Below, in pieces: positions 9,110 to 17,544 of a stretch of DNA of 64,000 nucleotides. Origin of the DNA: MAG-120531 sp038125995 (GTDB lineage Bacteria; Bacteroidota; Bacteroidia; Flavobacteriales; Flavobacteriaceae); contig JAYPEX010000006.1 in NCBI GenBank assembly GCA_038125995.1, positions 62,001 to 126,000 of the forward strand, given 5' to 3'. The position numbers were made by a program, and so were the translations under genes. Position 1 is the stretch's first letter; every line of letters starts with the position of its first letter. The notes under the pieces are model-generated. The model was given only the letters and a program-made list of their open reading frames with translations. It was not told the origin of the DNA and searched no databases.

Positions 9110-10120
9110 ATGGAAGCGCTTAAAGAAAAATACAGCTACAAAGATTTTGCAAGTGATCAAGAGGTCCGATGGTGTCCAGGTTGTGATGATTACGTCATCT
9201 TAAGAGCCCTTCAAAAAGCACTTCCTGAGATTGGTGTATCCAGAGAAAATATCGTATTTGTATCAGGAATAGGATGCTCCTCCAGATTTCCATACTATAT
9301 GAATACGTACGGAATTCATTCCATTCACGGAAGAGCACCAGCTGTAGCCACTGGAGTCAAACTCGCAAATGAAAATTTAAGTGTTTGGGTCATTACAGGA
9401 GATGGTGATTCAATGGCCATTGGAGGAAATCATTTTATACACTTGTTGAGAAGAAACATCAACCTCAACATCGTGTTGTTTAACAATGAAATTTACGGTC
9501 TTACTAAAGGTCAATTTTCTCCAACTTCGAGTGTTGGATTAAAAACCAAATCTTCCCCCTATGGTAATGAACAACCTCCTTTCTCAGCCGGAGAATTGGC
9601 ACTTGGAGCAAAAGGAAAATTTTATGCACGTGTTGCCGGAAATAATCCAAAAGAAATGGAAGATATCTTCATTCAATCAGAACAATTTAAAGGGACTGCT
9701 TTAGTTGAAGTCCTTCAAAATTGCGTGATTTTCAACGATGGATGTTTCTCAAAATATACCGACAAAAACACTAAGGAGGACCAGCAATTGTATGTTGAAC
9801 ATGGAAAACCAATGATTTTTGGGAAAGAAAAAAACAAAGGGATTCAACTAAAAGGACTTCACTTAGAGGTCGTTACCATTGGTAAGAATGGGATTACAGA
9901 AGACGATCTATTAGTACACGATGCGAAAACAGAGGATCCGACCTTACATTTGATGTTAATTCGTCTCAATACTCCAATTGTAACTGGAGTCATTCGAGCT
10001 GTCACTAGCTCAACCTTGGAAGATCGCATCAATGAAGTGACTGAAAACGTAAAAAGGTCATCCCATTTGAATCATGTAGATGACCTGTTTTTTTCAGGTG
10101 AAACTTATGAAGTTCACTAA
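9110..10120 (+). CDS. korB: 2-oxoacid:ferredoxin oxidoreductase, beta subunit
   Basis: 336 residues, the thiamine-diphosphate-binding subunit. It has WCPGCDDY near residue 21, the GIGCSSRFPYYMNTYGIHSIHGRAPAVATG segment, and the ThDP/Mg motif GDGDSMAIGGNH followed by NNEIYGLTKGQFSP. No separate iron-sulfur cluster domain is fused on; cysteines in WCPGC, GIGCS and the ~C200 region probably ligate the single 4Fe-4S cluster. The gene starts two bases after korA, so the two are translationally coupled. The length and arrangement match the two-subunit KorAB enzymes of aerobic bacteria. Confidence 0.92.
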   Translation: MEALKEKYSYKDFASDQEVRWCPGCDDYVILRALQKALPEIGVSRENIVFVSGIGCSSRFPYYMNTYGIHSIHGRAPAVATGVKLANENLSVWVITGDGDSMAIGGNHFIHLLRRNINLNIVLFNNEIYGLTKGQFSPTSSVGLKTKSSPYGNEQPPFSAGELALGAKGKFYARVAGNNPKEMEDIFIQSEQFKGTALVEVLQNCVIFNDGCFSKYTDKNTKEDQQLYVEHGKPMIFGKEKNKGIQLKGLHLEVVTIGKNGITEDDLLVHDAKTEDPTLHLMLIRLNTPIVTGVIRAVTSSTLEDRINEVTENVKRSSHLNHVDDLFFSGETYEVH

Positions 10121-10149
10121 AATAGCTTGTGAAAAAATCCGAACTGCGG

Positions 10150-10341
10150 TTAAATCGTACAACTCATATCTTGTCCACAACACATAGGAGATTTTATTTT
10201 TCCTTCACATGTAGGACATTTTGATACCTGTACTTGTCGACCATCTGCAGTGGTAATCATATCATTTACAAGTGGTTCATTACATTTTGCACAGGTGGCG
10301 TTTACCGACATCCCACACACTTTACATTCATACGTTGCCAT
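10150..10341 (-). CDS. Cysteine-rich zinc-ribbon mini-protein
   Basis: 63 residues with nine cysteines: three CxxC pairs (residues 6/9, 17/20, 42/45) plus CCGQDM at 54-59 and a penultimate-region Cys61. The CCGxxM ending resembles the C-terminal knuckle of desulforedoxin/rubredoxin-like proteins, and the rest reads as two zinc knuckles. I do not recognise a named family. It is the last gene of a leftward run and follows the PepSY membrane protein by 57 bases, so the two may be co-transcribed. A small metal-binding or redox protein is the cautious reading. Confidence 0.7.
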   Translation of the reverse strand: MATYECKVCGMSVNATCAKCNEPLVNDMITTADGRQVQVSKCPTCEGKIKSPMCCGQDMSCTI

Positions 10342-10398
10342 ATATAACTGATTTATTTTTATAAAGGTATTAAAATTCTAAGAAGTCTTTGTTCAAGA

Positions 10399-10866
10399 TT
10401 ATACCAGAATCATAATGACCGATAAAACCATTCCGGCAATCGTGAAATAAATGGCTTTTTTAAATACTGAGGTTTGAGGTAAAAACATCCAATAAGCTGA
10501 AAAAACAAAAAACAGTAAAGCAACCCCAAAAAATACATTTAAGTAATACAATGGAGAGTTGTTGGTCGCCTTGTGCATTTTTTCCATCAATCCCAAAATC
10601 ATCGGAGGCTCCGATTGAATGTAAGTGAGTTCTCCTGTTTCTTTGTTGTAATTTATGTCTTTTGCGCCACGTAATTGAGGAGGATTCTCTAAACCTTTTT
10701 CAACGATGCGCTCCACCTTCTTCTCTACTTTAAACGTATCTGTTGTTCGATAGGTTAGTGTAATTCCTGTAAGGGCATACATAAACATAATTCCTGCTAA
10801 AAAGAACCCCAAATAACGATGGTAGATTCTCAAGTTATTGCTAATTGTTCGGTTGTTTAATTTCAT
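10399..10866 (-). CDS. PepSY-associated transmembrane protein
   Basis: 155 residues. The start NNLRIYHRYLGFFLAGIMFMYALTGITLTYR is the first helix of PepSY-TM proteins, where a His-containing helix may bind haem or support reductase activity. A ~60-residue extracytoplasmic PepSY-like segment (residues ~45-95) is followed by the HKATNN motif and two further hydrophobic helices (~105-125 and ~135-155). It is shorter than the four-helix siderophore-reductase type. It lies 59 bases after the GH13 gene on the same strand. Function is unknown; an inner-membrane electron-transfer or protease-regulating role is speculative. Confidence 0.75.
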   Translation of the reverse strand: MKLNNRTISNNLRIYHRYLGFFLAGIMFMYALTGITLTYRTTDTFKVEKKVERIVEKGLENPPQLRGAKDINYNKETGELTYIQSEPPMILGLMEKMHKATNNSPLYYLNVFFGVALLFFVFSAYWMFLPQTSVFKKAIYFTIAGMVLSVIMILV

Positions 10867-10925
10867 TATTTATTTTGTTTTGGTTTACTATAAGATGGTA
10901 TGGATCACAAAAGGTTTAATGCGTT

Positions 10926-12644
10926 TTATTTTAATTTGACTATGAAGGCTTGATACGGTTTTAAAATAGCTTTTCCATCAGTAGTTTCAAGATCCTCATA
11001 ATTATTAATTAAAGTATCAGACCATATGTAGTTACTCAAATCAAGAATTGAATTCTCTTTGCTGTAATTTAAAACCACTAACACTTTTTGATCTTTATAG
11101 GTTCTAATAAAAGCATAGATTTGATCTTCTGTATCTAAAAGCTCATAATCACCGTAAATCAAAATAGGATTTGAAGTTCTCAAAGCTGTCATTGCTCTGA
11201 AGTGGTTTAAGATAGAATTTGAATCTTCATTTTGGGCTACAACATTGATGGTTTTGGTGTTTTCATTTACTGGCAACCAGGGTGTTCCTGTTGTAAATCC
11301 AGCTTTATCAGAAGAATCCCACTGCATAGGAGTCCGCCCATTATCACGAGAAAACTTACTTGCGCGTTTTAAGAAGGCTTCCCCATCTCCACCTTCGCTC
11401 AGTATTTTCTGATAACCGTTGATGGTACTAATATCATCGTATTGTTCAATAGAGTCAAAATAAATATTGGTCATCCCTAATTCATCTCCATAATACACAT
11501 ACGGAGTTCCTCGCATGGACAATAAAAAAGTGTGCAACATTTTTGCAGATACTGCTCTAAATTCATCGGAGTCATCAGTAAATCGCGAAACTAAACGCGC
11601 TTGATCGTGATTGGACAAAAAGATAGAAATCCAACCTTTTTCAGAAAACTCACGATCCCATTTGGTAAACGTCTCTTTAAATACTCTCGGGCTATAATCT
11701 TCCTTAATTGGTAGATCAACTGCATCAAAAGCATAAGCCATCGATAGTTCATTTCGATTAGCGTCTACTAACTCATGAGCTTCTTTAAAATTTCTACCAG
11801 CCCCCTCGGCTACACTCATTACATTGTACTTTGAAAAGACTTCGTCGTACATGAATTTTAAATAATCGTGCAATCCCTCTTGCATCGCATAATATTGGAT
11901 GAAATCCTTTTCATAACCCTCTGGAAATTTTGGAAATGTGGTATCCTTAGCTGCAAATTGAAAGGCATCCAATCGAAATCCGTCAACTCCTTTTTCTGAC
12001 CAGAATTTGAGAATATCTACAACCTCTTCTTCAACTTTTGGATTCGACCAATTCAAATCAGGTTGTTGTTTTGCAAAGTAATGCAAGTAATATGCATTGG
12101 TAATGGAGTCATAAGCCCAGGCATCACCTTTAGCATCAAAGAGGCTGTATCGATAGTTGGGTTTCCCTTTCTCAGCAGGCCACCAATGGTAATAATCTCT
12201 ATAAGGATTATCTCTTGAAGAGCGCGATTCTTTAAACCAGTGATGTTCCCAAGAAGAGTGGTTCACTACGATATCCATAATGATTTTTAAATCTCTTTTA
12301 TGCATCTCTTCTAGAAGCGTGTCAAATGCTCCCATCCCACCATAGAGTTCATCAATCGCTCTGTAATCACTAACGTCATATCCGTTGTCAAAATTGGGGG
12401 ACTTGTAAATTGGATTCAACCAAATCGCGGTAACACCAAGTGATTTGATATAATCCAACTCTTCAATAATTCCTTTGATATCACCGATACCATCACCGTC
12501 GGTATCTTTAAATGATCTGGGATAAATTTGATAAACGATGGCTTCTTTCCACCATTTTTTTTCTTGTGTTTCTTTTAGCTCCACTGATGGTCCACAAGAA
12601 AAGAAACTCAGAACTAATAAGACGATTAAAGTTTTGGAATTCAT
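10926..12644 (-). CDS. GH13 alpha-glucosidase lipoprotein (oligo-1,6-/alpha-1,4-glucosidase type)
   Basis: 572 residues with a lipoprotein leader (MNSKTLIVLLVLSFFSC), so it is placed in the periplasm or outer membrane. The (beta/alpha)8 domain opens with WWKEAIVYQIYPRSFKDTDGDGIGD; the DIVVNH region, GFRLDA (nucleophile Asp226), SVAEGAG (acid/base Glu280) and SNHDQ (Asp347) supply the catalytic set. It resembles oligo-1,6-glucosidase and trehalose-6-P hydrolase subfamilies, and would release glucose from short malto- or isomalto-oligosaccharides. Exact linkage preference is uncertain. It is 23 bases downstream of the hypothetical gene at 12668-13102, probably one operon. It is not next to the sucrose cluster at 40 kb. 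Confidence 0.88.
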   Translation of the reverse strand: MNSKTLIVLLVLSFFSCGPSVELKETQEKKWWKEAIVYQIYPRSFKDTDGDGIGDIKGIIEELDYIKSLGVTAIWLNPIYKSPNFDNGYDVSDYRAIDELYGGMGAFDTLLEEMHKRDLKIIMDIVVNHSSWEHHWFKESRSSRDNPYRDYYHWWPAEKGKPNYRYSLFDAKGDAWAYDSITNAYYLHYFAKQQPDLNWSNPKVEEEVVDILKFWSEKGVDGFRLDAFQFAAKDTTFPKFPEGYEKDFIQYYAMQEGLHDYLKFMYDEVFSKYNVMSVAEGAGRNFKEAHELVDANRNELSMAYAFDAVDLPIKEDYSPRVFKETFTKWDREFSEKGWISIFLSNHDQARLVSRFTDDSDEFRAVSAKMLHTFLLSMRGTPYVYYGDELGMTNIYFDSIEQYDDISTINGYQKILSEGGDGEAFLKRASKFSRDNGRTPMQWDSSDKAGFTTGTPWLPVNENTKTINVVAQNEDSNSILNHFRAMTALRTSNPILIYGDYELLDTEDQIYAFIRTYKDQKVLVVLNYSKENSILDLSNYIWSDTLINNYEDLETTDGKAILKPYQAFIVKLK

Positions 12645-12667
12645 ATATAAAGTTTGGTTTTGTGTTA

Positions 12668-13102
12668 TTAACAGAGACCATTAGACCCCTGAAAATGAGG
12701 TTCTAATGTGCTGTTCTTTAATTCAATTAATCTGTTTAAAAATGGTTGATTTCTTTCAAAATTTTTCTCCTTTTCAATTAAAATAGCTTTGCCTTGTGCA
12801 TGAATACTAAAACAATCGGTATTGTAAAGATGTAATTGATAGTAGGGAACAGCCCAAATAAAAGTCTCCGTTTGAATTTTAAAGTGAATTACAATTCCTT
12901 TTGGACGCAGTTCGATGACAATCTTTTTAAAATAGTCGTCGGTGATAGGTTTCGCAAAATCAAAATTTCTAAACTCAGCTACTTTTAAATAGTTGGATCC
13001 TACACGTTTTTTGAATCGCTTCCATATCGAAAAAGGGGAACCTACCAAATCTTTTAATGCTACATCGAGCTGCTTTTCTCTATAGGAATTATTGTAAAAC
13101 AT
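12668..13102 (-). CDS. Conserved hypothetical protein
   Basis: 144 residues with no signal peptide, membrane helix or motif that I recognise. It is rich in basic and aromatic residues in the first 100 positions (IWKRFKKRVG, FIWAVPYYQLHLYN) and has an alpha/beta pattern ending in a short helix. The sequence style suggests a cytoplasmic protein restricted to Flavobacteriia. It is first in the leftward run that includes the GH13 glucosidase (23-base gap) and PepSY protein. Confidence 0.6.
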   Translation of the reverse strand: MFYNNSYREKQLDVALKDLVGSPFSIWKRFKKRVGSNYLKVAEFRNFDFAKPITDDYFKKIVIELRPKGIVIHFKIQTETFIWAVPYYQLHLYNTDCFSIHAQGKAILIEKEKNFERNQPFLNRLIELKNSTLEPHFQGSNGLC

Positions 13103-13338
13103 TGTTTGCTTTTAACGCTTTTACAATATTAAGGTTTTAAAAAAGAAAGGAAACAATTCAATGGTTGTTTTTTAATTTAAAACCAGATTGAGGAGTAGAT
13201 AACCTTTCCAGAAAATAGCAAATTTCCAATTTAGAGCGTTGATATTTACAATTTATCAAAAAAAGCGAATTTAATTTAAATAATATAAAAGTTTTGGATG
13301 ACTCCTGGTTTTTTTAGGGGGTGTTTAAAATAATGTTA

Positions 13339-13346
13339 TATTTTTG
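13339..13346 (+). promoter_or_regulatory. TAnnTTTG -7 promoter box for amt-glnB
   Basis: TATTTTTG lies 48 bases before the amt ATG within the 292-base intergenic stretch 13103-13394. Apart from this box the stretch is AT-rich, with no gene, tRNA or strong hairpin that I could find. Confidence 0.45.
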
Positions 13347-13394
13347 CATTATTACCTATAAAATTTTTAGGGTATAATTAAAAATATTACGACT

Positions 13395-14651
13395 ATGGAA
13401 ACTATTAACTCATTGACAGCTGAGGATCCTCAGCAATTAGTCAATGCTATTGATTCAGTATGGGTAGCCATTTGTGCTGCCATTATCTTTTTAATGGAAG
13501 GTGGATTCGCCATCTTGGAAGCAGGGTTTGTTCGCTCCAAAAACGCCATGAGTATTATCGCAAAAGTGATGATCGATGTGGTTTTTGGTGGGATTGCCTT
13601 TTACGCAATTGGTTTTGGAATTGCCTATGGAAATTCAAACGGATGGTTCGCTTTTGATACCGGTATTACTGCCGAAGATTTAGGTCTTGGACTAACTGTG
13701 TCTAACAAACTCTTTTGGTTTATTCAAATGGGATTTGCAGTTGCAGCGATATCAATCGTATCTGGTGCAGTTGCTGAGCGAATGAAATTATGGTCGTATG
13801 CCTTGTTTGTACTCATTTTTACAGCATTAATGTACCCTTTAGCTGCCAACTGGGTATGGAACCCTAATGGATGGTTAGCCCTAAGAGGATTTAACGACTT
13901 TGCAGGATCCGCAGCAGTTCACGCTATGGGAGGTTTCGCAGCATTAGCAGGAGCTATTGTATTAGGACCACGTCTGGGAAAATACGATGAAAATGGAGAA
14001 TCTCAAGCGATTCCTGGACACAACCTACCACTTGCAGCAGTAGGTGGATTTATACTTTGGTTTGGATGGTTTGCCTTTAACCCTGGATCGACTCTGGGTG
14101 CTGTTGGAAACTGGGAACTCATCGGAACTGTAGCGACCAACACCTTTTTAGCTTCTGCAGCAGGAGGTATTTCAACCATGGCCTATACTTATTTTAGATA
14201 CGGTCAAATTGACATCACGATGATGATTAACGGGGTTCTTGCGGGATTAGTAGCGATTACTGCAGGATGTAATGTCGTTGAAGCTGACGCTGCCATCTTA
14301 ATTGGTTTCATCGCAGGGATTTTAGTTGATGTAGCCGTCTTATACGTTGATAAAATTAAAATCGATGATCCTGTTGGAGCGATTGCCGTTCACGGTGTCA
14401 ATGGTTTATTTGGGGCTTTAGCCGTTGGATTATTTGCTACGGAGGGTGGTTTATTTTACGGAGGAGGAAGTGACTTATTCACTACACAACTCATTGGTGT
14501 TTCAGTGATTGGAGCTTTTTCATTTGTTGGAACTTACCTAATAATGACTATCTTGAAGAAAACAATTGGAATTCGTATTCCTGAGCACGAAGAAGTCGTA
14601 GGTATTGATGCTGTGGCATTTGGAGTAGAATCTTATACCACATTTGAATAA
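13395..14651 (+). CDS. amt: Ammonium transporter, Amt family
   Basis: 418 residues, about 11 membrane helices, and no cleavable signal peptide. Diagnostic segments are MEGGFAILEAGFVRSKNAMSI in helix 1-2, DFAGSAAVHAMGGFAALAGA carrying the conserved Asp of the substrate vestibule and the first pore His region, and VHGVNGLFGALAVGLF with the second pore histidine near the C-terminus. The trimeric channel admits ammonium across the inner membrane. The PII gene starts 21 bases downstream, the classic amt-glnK pairing in which PII plugs the channel when nitrogen is ample. A TAnnTTTG box lies 48 bases upstream. Confidence 0.95.
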   Translation: METINSLTAEDPQQLVNAIDSVWVAICAAIIFLMEGGFAILEAGFVRSKNAMSIIAKVMIDVVFGGIAFYAIGFGIAYGNSNGWFAFDTGITAEDLGLGLTVSNKLFWFIQMGFAVAAISIVSGAVAERMKLWSYALFVLIFTALMYPLAANWVWNPNGWLALRGFNDFAGSAAVHAMGGFAALAGAIVLGPRLGKYDENGESQAIPGHNLPLAAVGGFILWFGWFAFNPGSTLGAVGNWELIGTVATNTFLASAAGGISTMAYTYFRYGQIDITMMINGVLAGLVAITAGCNVVEADAAILIGFIAGILVDVAVLYVDKIKIDDPVGAIAVHGVNGLFGALAVGLFATEGGLFYGGGSDLFTTQLIGVSVIGAFSFVGTYLIMTILKKTIGIRIPEHEEVVGIDAVAFGVESYTTFE

Positions 14652-14672
14652 TAACGTATAAAAAGCATTACA

Positions 14673-15014
14673 ATGAAAAAAGTAGAAGCAATCATAAGAC
14701 CCTCAAAATTAAAAGCTGTTCAAAGAGGATTGAAAAACGCCAATATTCCCTGTATTACAGCAGTGCCTGTGAAGGGAACTGGTTTACAAAAAACCTATTC
14801 AGAACGCTATAGAGGAACAGAACAATCACTAATCATGTCCAACAGAACTCTGATTATTTGCGTGGTAAGTGATGATAATTTAGATCTGTGTATCAATGTC
14901 ATTTTAGACAACGCCTCAGAAGGGAATGTTGGTGACGGTAAAATCTTTGTGTATCACGTAGAAGACGCCGTTCGTATTCGATCTAAAGAACGTGGGGTTT
15001 CAGCTATTGTTTAA
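14673..15014 (+). CDS. glnK: PII nitrogen-regulatory protein with an altered T-loop
   Basis: 113 residues, standard PII length. The fold is complete: KKVEAIIRPSKL at the start, Gln39 in the T-loop, the B-loop GKIF segment preceded by GNVGD, and the C-terminal RIRSKERG. Aligned without gaps to enteric GlnB, Tyr46 is kept, but Tyr51, the uridylylation site, is Gln51 and Lys58 is Arg58. Covalent UMP modification at 51 is therefore impossible; regulation would rest on ATP/ADP and 2-oxoglutarate binding. It is coupled to amt (21-base gap) and most likely gates that transporter. The symbol follows the amt linkage. Confidence 0.9.
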   Translation: MKKVEAIIRPSKLKAVQRGLKNANIPCITAVPVKGTGLQKTYSERYRGTEQSLIMSNRTLIICVVSDDNLDLCINVILDNASEGNVGDGKIFVYHVEDAVRIRSKERGVSAIV

Positions 15015-15042
15015 TAGCCCCATCATACAAAACTAAAAAAAG

Positions 15043-15065
15043 GGTCAGTAATTCAATTACTGACC
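15043..15065. terminator. Bidirectional terminator between glnK and aldehyde dehydrogenase
   Basis: GGTCAGTAATT and AATTACTGACC form an 11-bp perfect stem with a one-base centre, flanked by an A-run on the left and a T7 run on the right. It therefore works for both converging genes. Confidence 0.85.
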
Positions 15066-15070
15066 TTTTT

Positions 15071-16465
15071 TTATAACCACTTTAGAGTTAGTTCCACAAG
15101 CTTCTTCTTAAACTTATTATAAGGAGGCATTATAAAATCCAAAGGACCCCATCCGTATTGTCTCATCACAGATCGTTCATTCGAAAAACTCTTGAATCCA
15201 TAAAAGCCATGAGAACTTCCCATACCAGAATTATTGACTCCGCCAAAAGGCAGGTGATGATTGGAATACTGGATAATTGAGTTGTTGATACAACTACTTC
15301 CCGCTCGAGTTTGAGCGATCATTTGTTTGATACTTTTATTGTTTTTAGAATAGAAGTAAAGCGCTAATGGACGCTCACCTTTGTTGACATACTGCAGGAC
15401 CTCTTCGATTTTATGAAAGGTTTTAACCGGTAAAATAGGTCCAAAAATTTCTTCTTGCATCAACTTAGATTCTTCACTTAAAGAATATATTACAGTAGGT
15501 GAAATATAATTGTCATTTGTAGATTCTCCTCCAATAACCAATTGATCTCCTAGAGACAAAGCGTGCTCAATCGCTCCTTTTAAACGTTGATGATGCACTT
15601 CATTTACGATTCGACAATAGGAAGATGATTCACTGGAATTGGAATCGTAAAAGCGATCAATTTGTTCCTTTAAAAGTTTTAAAAAGGGTTCCTTTACCCT
15701 TTCCTCTATAAATAAATAATCTGGAGCAATACAAATTTGTCCAGCATTTAGAAACTTTGCCCAGGCAATGCGTTTTGCAGCTTTTTTTAAATTAGCAGAT
15801 GCATCGACAATTGTTGGTGATTTTCCTCCGAGTTCCAAAGTAACTGAACTTAGATTTTCTGAAGCAGCCTTCATTACGATTTTTCCAACCTTGGGAGAAC
15901 CTGTAAAGAAAATATGATGAAAAGGAAGCTCCAGCAGGGCTGTGGAAACTTCAATACCTCCCAAAACTACAGCTACTTCCTCCTCTTTAAAAATAGACTT
16001 TACAATTTGCTCCATCAATTTAGAGGTGTTTTGAGTGTGTTCTGATGGCTTTAAAACAACGGTATTTCCGGCAGCTATCGCTGAAACCAAAGGACCAAAA
16101 GTTAAATTAACTGGAAAATTCCAAGGGGAGATAATCAAACAAACTCCTTTGGATTGGTAGTGAATCCATGAACTAGCTCCAAAAAGAGAAAGTGGAGTTT
16201 TAACCGGTTGTAGCTCCATCCAGGAATGCAGCTTTTGGATTGCTAATTTTATTTCACTGATCACAGGGTAGATTTCTGTCAGATCGGTATCCAAATGAGG
16301 TTTTTTAAAATCATTGTGTAAGGCTTCTTTAATGGAGTCTCGATAATCGACTTCCAAGGCCTTTTTCAATGTTTTTAATTTAGTGATTCGCTCTTTAGCT
16401 GTTGTTGCACAAATTACTGAATAATGATTCAACTGTTTGTTGAATAGCTCCTGATATGGGTTCAT
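15071..16465 (-). CDS. Aldehyde dehydrogenase (class-3-like)
   Basis: 464 residues. It has PWNFPVNLTFGPLVSAIAAGNTVVLKPSE (NAD-binding region), FFTGSPKVGK, catalytic TLELGGKSP (Glu) and NAGQICIAPDY (nucleophile Cys), and ends with a basic hydrophobic tail, FKKKLVELTLKWL. The short N-terminus and C-terminal amphipathic segment resemble class 3/fatty aldehyde dehydrogenases, which are often membrane-associated. It would oxidise aliphatic or aromatic aldehydes to acids with NAD(P). The 5' end faces the GNAT gene only ~20-40 bases away, so the divergent promoters overlap. Substrate is unknown. Confidence 0.9.
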   Translation of the reverse strand: MNPYQELFNKQLNHYSVICATTAKERITKLKTLKKALEVDYRDSIKEALHNDFKKPHLDTDLTEIYPVISEIKLAIQKLHSWMELQPVKTPLSLFGASSWIHYQSKGVCLIISPWNFPVNLTFGPLVSAIAAGNTVVLKPSEHTQNTSKLMEQIVKSIFKEEEVAVVLGGIEVSTALLELPFHHIFFTGSPKVGKIVMKAASENLSSVTLELGGKSPTIVDASANLKKAAKRIAWAKFLNAGQICIAPDYLFIEERVKEPFLKLLKEQIDRFYDSNSSESSSYCRIVNEVHHQRLKGAIEHALSLGDQLVIGGESTNDNYISPTVIYSLSEESKLMQEEIFGPILPVKTFHKIEEVLQYVNKGERPLALYFYSKNNKSIKQMIAQTRAGSSCINNSIIQYSNHHLPFGGVNNSGMGSSHGFYGFKSFSNERSVMRQYGWGPLDFIMPPYNKFKKKLVELTLKWL

Positions 16466-16505
16466 TTTGATAATTTAGTATCTTTAAATGTACGAATTAT
16501 TTAAA

Positions 16506-17057
16506 ATGCAAATCCGTTTAACTCAAAGCACCGAAGACCTCATAGGTATCAAATCACTTCAAAGCCAAAACTTAAAAGCAAATTTAAGTGAAGCTGAAAA
16601 AAATAAAGAAGGATTTGTTACTGCTTCATACACTATGGAAGCTCTAGTGCTAATGCATCAACTGCTCCCATCTATTGTAGCAATCGATAAATATAAAGTA
16701 GTCGGTTATGCTCTTGTTATAGACAAACGCTTTAAGGGAACTCATCATTTAATCGATGACTTAATTAAGAATATCGATCATCTTTCTTATCGCGATGAAC
16801 AATTAGCAGTTGTGAATTACGCTGTTGTCGGTCAGTTATGTGTTGACAAACAATACCGGGGACAAGGGTTAGCTTCGAAACTCTATCAAAGTTTCAAAGA
16901 CCACTATTCAATACGCTACCCTTATTGTATTACAGATGTCGACCGATGCAATAAACGCTCATTACAAGCCCATTACAAAACAGGATTTCAGCCTATTGGA
17001 CAACTTCAATTTGAAAATGCGGATTTTGAAATCGTATTGTGGAATTGGAATCTGTAA
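16506..17057 (+). CDS. GNAT-family N-acetyltransferase
   Basis: 183 residues from the ATG at 16506. An ATG at 16488 is in frame, but TATCTTTA, a near-match to the -7 promoter box, abuts it, leaving no leader; MQIRL also fits the family start. The GNAT core is visible: IVAIDKYKVVGYALV (beta4), AVVGQLCVDKQYRGQGLASKLYQSF (motif A with Q/RxxGxG/A for acetyl-CoA), and ITDVDRCNKRSLQAHYKTGFQPIG (motif B). The substrate is unknown. Its stop codon directly abuts the stop of the converging DUF1801 gene. Confidence 0.82.
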   Translation: MQIRLTQSTEDLIGIKSLQSQNLKANLSEAEKNKEGFVTASYTMEALVLMHQLLPSIVAIDKYKVVGYALVIDKRFKGTHHLIDDLIKNIDHLSYRDEQLAVVNYAVVGQLCVDKQYRGQGLASKLYQSFKDHYSIRYPYCITDVDRCNKRSLQAHYKTGFQPIGQLQFENADFEIVLWNWNL

Positions 17058-17435
17058 TTATTTTTGAGCCATTTCCTCTGCTCTAAATTGAATCATTTTT
17101 TTTAAGAGCTCTATTGGCAATTCTTCCTGTAAGGGAAATTGCACTGAACCCTTTCCGGTCTTATAATTCTTTAAGTCTTCTTTAAATTCAATATATACAT
17201 TTGGATATGCATAAAACCCAATATGCTTACTAAATGCTGAGAAGTACAAGAATTGTTTCCCATTCAATTTATAAGAAGGCATTCCATATCCAATTTTTTC
17301 AGTTGCTTGTGGATATAGTTCAAAAATAAGACTGCGAATAGCATCTAATTTTCGACTAACTTGTACAGGAAATTGTGATACGTATTCATCTACTGTTTGA
17401 GGTTTTTTTGCGATCATCCTTCTAGTTCTTTTCAT
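17058..17435 (-). CDS. DUF1801 / YdhG-like protein
   Basis: 125 residues. The pattern TVDEYVSQFPVQVSRKLDAIRSLIFELYPQATEKIGYGMPSYKLNGKQFLYFSAFSKHIGFYAYP is the DUF1801 signature, a frataxin-like alpha/beta fold. Some relatives were proposed as intracellular iron chaperones, but most are uncharacterised. It is cytoplasmic. An alternative start six codons inside (Met7) is possible. It is convergent with the GNAT gene with zero spacing and diverges from the GH3 gene. Confidence 0.85.
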   Translation of the reverse strand: MKRTRRMIAKKPQTVDEYVSQFPVQVSRKLDAIRSLIFELYPQATEKIGYGMPSYKLNGKQFLYFSAFSKHIGFYAYPNVYIEFKEDLKNYKTGKGSVQFPLQEELPIELLKKMIQFRAEEMAQK

Positions 17436-17544
17436 TCAAAATTAACAAAAAAATAAATTTGTTAAATTAATGTGTTTTTTTTACACAAACTATGTCTTAA
17501 ACCATTGATTTTTACTTACTTTAGTCCCCACAAACTTAACTAAT

